A stretch of DNA of 11,739 bases from Methanothrix sp. (GTDB lineage: Archaea; Halobacteriota; Methanosarcinia; Methanotrichales; Methanotrichaceae). The translations under genes and the position numbers were made by a program. Position 1 is the first letter of the stretch. The number at the start of each line of letters is the position of its first letter. Of this stretch, positions 8,154-11,739 are shown piece after piece. The stretch lies in contig JAQTYS010000067.1 of the NCBI GenBank assembly GCA_028688175.1, positions 1-11,739 on the forward strand, read 5' to 3'. The notes under the pieces are model-generated. The model saw nothing but the letters and a program-made list of their open reading frames with translations, did not search any database and was not told the origin of the DNA.

Positions 8154-8165
8154 TTTTTCCAGCAT
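8127..8165. repeat. 9-bp inverted repeat spanning the Doc stop
   Basis: ATGCTGGAA (8127-8135) and TTCCAGCAT (8157-8165) are perfect inverted copies with a 21-nt loop containing the TAG stop and a T5 run. This may be a terminator-like hairpin or a scar at the junction between the Doc remnant and the methylase fragment. Confidence 0.35.
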
Positions 8166-8176
8166 ATCTTTGTGGT

Positions 8177-8479
8177 ATGCAATGCTTTCAAGGAGGGTAC
8201 TTTGCTTATGAGCCACGATACCTCACACGAATACCGATAAAGACAATCGACAAGGATGATCCAACCGACGTAGCCCGCCACGATTCGCTTGTCTCCCTGG
8301 TGGAGAAGATGCTCGCCCTGCATAAACAGCTCCCCGAAGCTGCCACGCCTCACGAAAAAACTGCCATGCAGCGACAGATCGAGGCCACGGACGGACAGAT
8401 CGACTCGCTGGTCTACGAGCTATATGGGTTGACGGAAGAGGAGATAAGAATCGTAGAAGGATCGCAGGCAGGCAAATGA
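8177..8479 (+). pseudogene. 3' fragment of type IIG/Eco57I-like restriction-methylase gene, copy 1
   Basis: The 100-residue reading frame matches the extreme C-terminus of Eco57I/type IIG restriction-methylases and related adenine methylases (end of the target-recognition region plus a charged helical tail). Key stretches are GGYFAYEPRYLTRIPI, ARHDSLVSLVEKMLALHKQL, PHEKTAMQRQIEATDGQI and LVYELYGLTEEEIRIVE. Nothing of the methylase catalytic domain (NPPY motif) is upstream; homology seems to begin near 8192, and the ATG at 8177 has no convincing ribosome binding site. It is therefore a broken end rather than a gene, although a short peptide could be made. It is the longest of three copies in the window and is richer in G+C than its flanks. 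Confidence 0.8.
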
Positions 8480-8531
8480 ACCGGCGAAAACTATATTATT
8501 GAAAAAAGCCAAACTCAGATCGAGGAAATGA

Positions 8532-8690
8532 ATGGCAGAATATGTAGTCGGGCAGATCTATGATTCGGACAAGAATCAGTTGCCTTACGGCGGTGCTGTG
8601 GATATCAACGGCAGGATCGTATGGGCTGTTACCGAAGAAGAAGATAAGGCGACGAAGGAAAGAATAGAGAAGGCTTTTGGCAAGAAATGA
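8532..8690 (+). CDS. Small protein, possible antitoxin of the adjacent PIN toxin
   Basis: This 52-aa reading frame (MAEYVVGQIYDSDKN...) has a good GAGGA site at 8522-8526, 5 nt before the ATG, and its stop overlaps the ATG of the broken PIN gene (ATGA). It has a short beta-like N-terminal half (VDINGRIVWAV) and a charged helical end (EEEDKATKERIEKAFGKK), the general build of small type II antitoxins. I recognise no named family. The reading frame is intact, so it may outlive its partner as an orphan antitoxin; this is inferred from the order and coupling. Confidence 0.55.
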   Translation: MAEYVVGQIYDSDKNQLPYGGAVDINGRIVWAVTEEEDKATKERIEKAFGKK

Positions 8691-9035
8691 ATCACGTTGC
8701 CATAGACGCTGATATCTTCTTTATTCTGTTAGCACTGACAAAAAAGATAGAAAATCGCAGCTTGCAATCGGCCTGCTCGACCACATCGATAATCACCCCA
8801 CGCTGGAGCTTTGTGTCCCATTCTCAGTGCTTGCGGAAACTGTTTTTAAGAGTCTGACTCGTGAAAAAGAGGGAAGCGATCCTCATAAAATGGAGACGAT
8901 TGCCTCTTTGATCGATATAATATGAATTACCTCATAACCACCGATAAAATTCTTCTGCACTATCAGGTTCCAGATGGCTTTCAACTCAAAATCGTTTCGC
9001 TTAAAGATGCTCGGGAAACGATAGGTCTTAGATAG
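8687..9035 (+). pseudogene. PIN-domain (VapC-like) toxin, frameshifted and internally deleted
   Basis: Three frames together read as a PIN-domain ribonuclease. Frame one gives MNHVAIDADI with the first catalytic Asp (8687-8716). After a shift equivalent to one lost base near 8716, frame two gives L-L-Y-S-V-S-T-D-K-K-D-R-K-S, then CVPFSVLAETVFKS with the conserved Glu, ending at TGA 8923-8925. A third frame opens at ATG 8922 and gives NYLITTDKILLHYQVPDGF, the PIN C-terminal acidic strand, ending at TAG 9033. The usual stretch between S-L-I-D and the ITTDK strand (roughly 40-50 residues, including the catalytic Asp helix) is missing, so the product cannot be functional. Its ATG overlaps the stop of the small gene before it, as in antitoxin-toxin pairs. 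Confidence 0.75.
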
Positions 9036-9067
9036 AACTTAATTGAGATTGATTCTGCATCACACAA

Positions 9068-9274
9068 GATGCCGCCCGCCACGACCGAATGGTCTCTCTG
9101 GTGGAGAGAATGCTCGCCCTTCACAAACAGCTCCCCGAAGCGGCCACGCCTCACGAAAAAACTGCCCTGCAGCGACAGATCGAGGCCACGGACGGGCAGA
9201 TCGACGCGCTGGTCTACGAGCTGTACGGGCTGACGGAAGAGGAGATCGGGATTGTGGAAGGAAAAACAATTTGA
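9068..9274 (+). pseudogene. 3' fragment of type IIG/Eco57I-like restriction-methylase gene, copy 2
   Basis: From 9068 the sequence reads D-A-A-R-H-D-R-M-V-S-L-V-E-R-M-L-A-L-H-K and on to LYGLTEEEIGIVEGKTI with a stop at 9272-9274, matching copy 1 nearly residue for residue. The frame closes at a TGA (9050-9052) shortly upstream, so only about 68 residues of the methylase tail remain. Its stop codon overlaps the start of the ribosome binding site for the PIN gene that follows. A longer open frame also crosses this fragment but translates it out of register. Confidence 0.8.
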
Positions 9275-9288
9275 GGAGGAAGGATGCG

Positions 9289-9732
9289 ATGGATCTGATT
9301 TATCTTGATTACAATTGCTTTCAAAGAAGATTCGATGATCCCAGCCAGATAAAGATCCAGCTTGAGGCTCTGGCCTGCGAAGAGATTTTTCTGAGGGCCG
9401 AGATTGAAGAGATCCAATTAGCTTGGTCCTTCATGCATGAGGATGAGACCTTGCTTTGTCCTTTCCCGAATAGATTGGACGTTGCCTTCATACTCTCTAC
9501 CCTTTGTAAGATGAGAATTGGACCTGAAGAGCAAATCTATGAATCCGCTCTGGAATTTCAAAGAAGATCCAAGATGACCTCAAAAGATGCCATCCATCTT
9601 ACATGCGCCCTTTTTATCAAAGCCGATTACTTCTTAAGTTGTGACAACAGACTTGTAAGCCAAGCCAAGAAATTAGGATTGAAGATGAAGATCTTAAACC
9701 CCGTGGATTATATAAGAATGGAGGATCTATGA
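9289..9732 (+). CDS. PIN-domain protein (putative VapC-like ribonuclease toxin)
   Basis: This 147-aa PIN-domain protein is probably a magnesium-dependent RNase. Visible PIN features are the first acidic strand (IYLDYN, D7), the late D-A-I-H-L helix (D100), and the A-D-Y-F-L-S-C-D strand (D119); acidic residues in the middle (E39 or E51-E53) could supply the remaining metal ligand. The frame is open upstream to 9043, but that reads the methylase fragment in the wrong register. I chose ATG 9289 because GAGGAGGA at 9273-9280 lies 8 nt upstream and the PIN fold starts there. Its stop overlaps the next gene's ATG (ATGA), so it is first in an operon with a 70-aa protein and an Mrr endonuclease. It could be a toxin or a defence-associated nuclease. 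Confidence 0.8.
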   Translation: MDLIYLDYNCFQRRFDDPSQIKIQLEALACEEIFLRAEIEEIQLAWSFMHEDETLLCPFPNRLDVAFILSTLCKMRIGPEEQIYESALEFQRRSKMTSKDAIHLTCALFIKADYFLSCDNRLVSQAKKLGLKMKILNPVDYIRMEDL

Positions 9733-9941
9733 GCGAAAGAGCCAAGGCAATTGATGAGTCTGAACTGCGAGTTATCGGAATTGACGCATTGAATAAGGCT
9801 TTAGGTCCCGCGGAAGCGCTCAGATTCCTAGCCCTCTTCCATCGTGAGCCAACTAATTATGTTGATGTCTCTAGAAAGCTTTACGAAAATCAAAGTGTGG
9901 AAGAAATCTTCAAGCGGGCCAAAGAACATTGGAGAGGCTGA
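9729..9941 (+). CDS. 70-aa protein, probable partner/antitoxin of the PIN protein
   Basis: This is a small acidic/basic helical protein (MSERAKAIDESELRVIGIDAL...) with a repeated helix pattern (ALGPAEALRFLALF, VDVSRKLYENQSVEEIFKRAKEHW). It starts 4 nt inside the PIN gene (ATGA overlap) behind GGAGGA and ends 3 nt before the Mrr start, so all three are coupled. Order and size suggest an antitoxin placed after its toxin, the reverse of standard vapBC. No known antitoxin DNA-binding domain is evident, so the role is inferred only. Confidence 0.65.
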   Translation: MSERAKAIDESELRVIGIDALNKALGPAEALRFLALFHREPTNYVDVSRKLYENQSVEEIFKRAKEHWRG

Positions 9942-9944
9942 TAA

Positions 9945-10859
9945 ATGGTTGTTCCTGATTTTCAAAGCTTCATGCTTCCACTGCTAAATTTTGTATCTGA
10001 TGAAAATGAGCATAGCCAAAGCGAAGCCGCTAATGCGCTCTCAGGTCATTTCGACATAACCGAATCAGATAGACGGGAGATGCTTCCCAGCGGAAGGCAG
10101 ACCCGGTTCGACAATCGTGTTGCATGGGCCGCTTCTTATCTGAGGAAAGCGGGCTTCCTGGAAAGAACTGGTCGAGCAAAGTTCAAGATAACCAAGCGTG
10201 GCTTAGAGATTCTCAAATCAAAACCTGCCCGGATTGATGTTAAATTTCTGATGAAAAATGGGGATGCGGAATTTAGGGAGTTTCACAAACCGTCACGGCA
10301 AGATGAAGGCCAAGAAGAAACAATTATTGAGGCTGTCAGGACGCCTCGGGAGGTCATGGATGCAGGCTACCAGGAGATGAGAAGAGATCTGTCTCAGGAG
10401 CTAATGAATCGCATCAAGAACAGTTCACCTCGGTTCTTTGAGCACCTGGTTGTGGATCTTCTGGTTAAAATGGGTTACGGCGGCTCTCGCAAAGACGCGG
10501 GAGAGGCAGTGGGCCAAAGTGGCGACGGAGGCATTGACGGCATTATAAAAGAGGATATGCTGGGTTTGGATGCAATCTATCTGCAGGCTAAGAGATGGGA
10601 TGGTACAGTGGGACGTCCCGTAGTACAAGCTTTCGCAGGAAGTTTGGAAGGCCACAGAGCACGAAAAGGCGTGCTGATCACAACATCCCAGTTCTCGCCG
10701 GATGCATTGGATTATGTTACTCGGATCGAAAAGAAAATCGTTCTGATCGACGGAGAGGATCTTGCCAAGCTCATGATCGATTTTGGGATCGGAGTGGCGG
10801 CGGACGCGATTTATGAGATAAAAAGGTTGGATACGGATTACTTTGATGAGGAATTATGA
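9945..10859 (+). CDS. mrr: Mrr-type restriction endonuclease (type IV)
   Basis: This 304-aa enzyme is related to E. coli Mrr, which cuts modified foreign DNA. The N-terminal part (about 1-95) is a winged-helix recognition domain of the Mrr_N type (SEAANALSGHF; RFDNRVAWAASYLRKAGFLER). A linker with acidic stretches follows, then the PD-(D/E)XK catalytic domain (about 155-285): FFEHLVVDLLVKMGY with E166, G-D-G-G-I-D-G with D198, and YLQAKRW with Q214 and K216, the Mrr-type D-Xn-QxK signature. The catalytic residues look intact. GGAGAGG at 9931-9937 lies 7 nt before the ATG. It is the third gene of a coupled unit with the PIN protein and the 70-aa protein, and it overlaps a small ORF after it. 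A modified-base target is likely but not shown. Confidence 0.88.
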   Translation: MVVPDFQSFMLPLLNFVSDENEHSQSEAANALSGHFDITESDRREMLPSGRQTRFDNRVAWAASYLRKAGFLERTGRAKFKITKRGLEILKSKPARIDVKFLMKNGDAEFREFHKPSRQDEGQEETIIEAVRTPREVMDAGYQEMRRDLSQELMNRIKNSSPRFFEHLVVDLLVKMGYGGSRKDAGEAVGQSGDGGIDGIIKEDMLGLDAIYLQAKRWDGTVGRPVVQAFAGSLEGHRARKGVLITTSQFSPDALDYVTRIEKKIVLIDGEDLAKLMIDFGIGVAADAIYEIKRLDTDYFDEEL

Positions 10860-11008
10860 AGGAGCCATGCACTTTGCTTGAAACCTCTTTAGATGAAGAT
10901 CGGGCGATTACAGGAGGCCTCATGAAGCTCTCCGAAAGATGTCTGCTACGCATCCTTGAAAACGAGCCGGACATTTACACTCTCGAAGACCTAAATACTA
11001 AATTTTAG
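10856..11008 (+). CDS. Small ORF after mrr, possible truncated antitoxin
   Basis: This 50-aa reading frame (MKEPCTLLETSLDEDRAITGG...) starts within the mrr stop (ATGA overlap). An internal ATG at 10922 has its own GGAGG site (10913-10917), so the true product may be only about 28 aa (MKLSERCLLRILENEPDIY...). It ends abruptly at 11006-11008, 16 nt before methylase copy 3, which suggests that the copy-3 insertion or rearrangement cut it short. I recognise no domain; a small antitoxin remnant is a guess from context. Confidence 0.4.
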   Translation: MKEPCTLLETSLDEDRAITGGLMKLSERCLLRILENEPDIYTLEDLNTKF

Positions 11009-11024
11009 CTGAAATAGATGTTTT

Positions 11025-11207
11025 CAGCTCCCCGAATCGGCCACGCCTCACGAGCGCACAGCGCTGCAGCGCCAGATCGAGGCCACGGACGGTCAGATCG
11101 ACGCGCTGGTCTACGAGCTATACGCTCTGACGGAGGAGGAGATCCAGATAGTGGAGGCGGAAGTCCCAGGTAGACACCCCGAATATAGCAGACAGATTTA
11201 CCGATGA
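11025..11207 (+). pseudogene. 3' fragment of type IIG/Eco57I-like restriction-methylase gene, copy 3
   Basis: The frame from 11025 reads Q-L-P-E-S-A-T-P-H-E-R-T-A-L-Q-R-Q-I-E, then LVYELYALTEEEIQIVE, and continues for about 16 further residues to TGA at 11205-11207. A TGA at 11010-11012 closes it upstream and no start codon is present, so it is not a gene. It is the shortest and most diverged copy (for example H-E-R-T instead of H-E-K-T, and L-Y-A-L instead of L-Y-G-L), which suggests a different donor allele or greater age. Confidence 0.78.
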
Positions 11208-11243
11208 AATCTATTTATTTCATGCCGACAAAGAGGAATTCTG

Positions 11244-11615
11244 ATGATCACTGAGGCGGATGTTGGAGACCGAGGAGATACCATGCTGAGTCATGACATG
11301 TTACTCCTAAATAACAAGTATACACTGAAGACCGCGGCAGATGTGTACGACTTTGTTGGCAGCAATCCGCATCTTTTGCCTTTGCTTATGGAGGCCTACA
11401 GTCGAATACGAAATTTTTTCCATTCAGAGATCCTATTTTTAGAAGTAGTGACTGATCCAGAGGAGATCGGCGACAAACAGTTGGTCATCTATATCTGCAC
11501 CGATCTATCACCGCAAGATGCCATTGATAAATTAGATCAACTGGACGATAATTGGTGGCTCAATGTCTCAGATGCGTCAGAATCTAAGCTGCTCATCCAG
11601 GTGGAGTACGAATAG
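11244..11615 (+). CDS. Uncharacterised protein upstream of a HEPN-like gene
   Basis: This 123-aa protein has no named domain I can assign. It is mixed alpha/beta: a helical middle (AADVYDFVGSNPHLLPLLMEAYSRI), then strands (SEILFLEVVTDPE and KQLVIYICTDLS), a helix (PQDAIDKLDQL) and a D-N-W-W-L-N motif near the end. Two starts have good sites: ATG 11244 (AGAGGA 6 nt before) and ATG 11283 (GAGGAG 5 nt before), and the second would drop 13 weakly structured residues. Its stop overlaps the likely start region of the HEPN-like gene. I recall similar small proteins encoded just before HEPN-like genes in other prokaryotes, so it may be a neutralising or targeting partner; that is unverified. Confidence 0.65.
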   Translation: MITEADVGDRGDTMLSHDMLLLNNKYTLKTAADVYDFVGSNPHLLPLLMEAYSRIRNFFHSEILFLEVVTDPEEIGDKQLVIYICTDLSPQDAIDKLDQLDDNWWLNVSDASESKLLIQVEYE

Positions 11616-11739
11616 GCTTCGACTGGTGTCGCTACTTGAGCCTGGCAAAAAGTCTGGCATCATCCGACGAGAAAGATGAGGCAAGGCTTCGCTCATCAAT
11701 CAGCAGGGCATACTACGCGGCCTTTTGTACCGCTAGAAA
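11612..11739 (+). CDS. HEPN-like protein, 5' part only, without a canonical start codon
   Basis: The last 128 bases read G-F-D-W-C-R-Y-L-S-L-A-K-S-L-A, then EARLRSSISRAYYAAFCTAR, typical of the first helices of small HEPN-type proteins (S-R-A-Y-Y-A-A-F/Y helix). HEPN proteins are often RNases or RNA-binding toxins. The frame is closed by TAA at 11585-11587, and between it and the conserved start there is no ATG or GTG: the expected initiator position holds ATA (11612), and the first TTG is at 11636, inside the conserved region. The gene may use ATA, may have lost its start, or the base may be a sequencing error. The frame overlaps the TAG of the preceding gene. It runs off the right edge, so the catalytic motif is not visible. 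Confidence 0.6.
   Translation, partial: MGFDWCRYLSLAKSLASSDEKDEARLRSSISRAYYAAFCTAR

Larger units (their letters stand above)
8273..11159 (+). repeat. Direct repeat family: methylase 3' end, three copies
   Basis: The same coding-strand sequence occurs at 8273-8461, 9074-9262 and 11025-11159, all in the same orientation and each on one side of a toxin or defence cassette. By hand count, copies 1 and 2 differ at 23 of 189 nt, and copies 2 and 3 at 19 of 135 nt. The 5' breakpoints differ (copy 1 longest, copy 3 shortest), while all three run to the gene's end. The span given covers the whole set and the unrelated genes between. Confidence 0.85.

Noticed and set aside
9043..9732. A 229-aa open frame that looks like a fusion of an unknown Arg/Pro-rich N-terminus with the PIN domain
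   Set aside because: The first 80 or so residues are methylase copy 2 read in the wrong register; the PIN fold and a strong ribosome binding site point to ATG 9289.
8273..11159. CRISPR array or transposon terminal repeats as an explanation for the three repeats
   Set aside because: The units are over 130 nt, coding, unequally truncated, irregularly spaced and separated by genes; no transposase, integrase or short target duplication was seen.

Overview
The window looks like a piece of a methanogenic archaeon's chromosome, most likely a Methanothrix (Methanosaeta)-type member of the Methanosarcinales. This is inferred from the archaeal pairing of an HAE3/MMPL exporter with a COG1361 'S-layer domain' surface protein, GbsR/MarR-type regulators, purine-rich archaeal ribosome binding sites and TATA-like boxes. 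No rRNA, tRNA, CRISPR array or transposase was seen, so the assignment rests on gene style only.

Region 1 (1-4605) is an envelope export locus. A 5' partial GbsR/MarR regulator runs off the left edge on the minus strand. Divergent from it is a tight four-gene plus-strand unit: MMPL/HAE3 exporter, secreted and membrane-anchored COG1361 protein, RDD membrane protein, and a second GbsR/MarR regulator that is a paralogue of the first. The genes overlap or are about 50 nt apart, so they are probably co-transcribed, and the exporter unit is bracketed by two related regulators.

Region 2 (4656-7726) is a minus-strand pair convergent with region 1: a HyuA-like hydantoinase/oxoprolinase followed 2 nt later by a zinc-dependent histone-deacetylase-superfamily amidohydrolase with an added four-cysteine C-terminal domain. 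Both are intact and look like housekeeping or metabolic genes.

Region 3 (about 7740-11739) is an accessory island made of toxin-antitoxin and defence modules, several decayed. In order it holds: a truncated, frameshifted Fic/Doc remnant; a fragment of the 3' end of a type IIG/Eco57I-like restriction-methylase gene (copy 1); a 52-aa possible antitoxin and a broken PIN toxin; methylase 3' end copy 2; an intact operon of PIN protein, 70-aa partner and Mrr-type restriction endonuclease, plus a 50-aa ORF; methylase 3' end copy 3; and a 123-aa protein followed by the start of a HEPN-like protein that runs off the right edge.

The most striking feature is that three same-strand copies of the same methylase C-terminal sequence (about 86-88% nucleotide identity by hand count) sit before or between the cassettes. 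None is attached to a complete methylase in this window. This suggests modular cassette exchange or repeated insertion at the 3' end of a restriction-modification gene.
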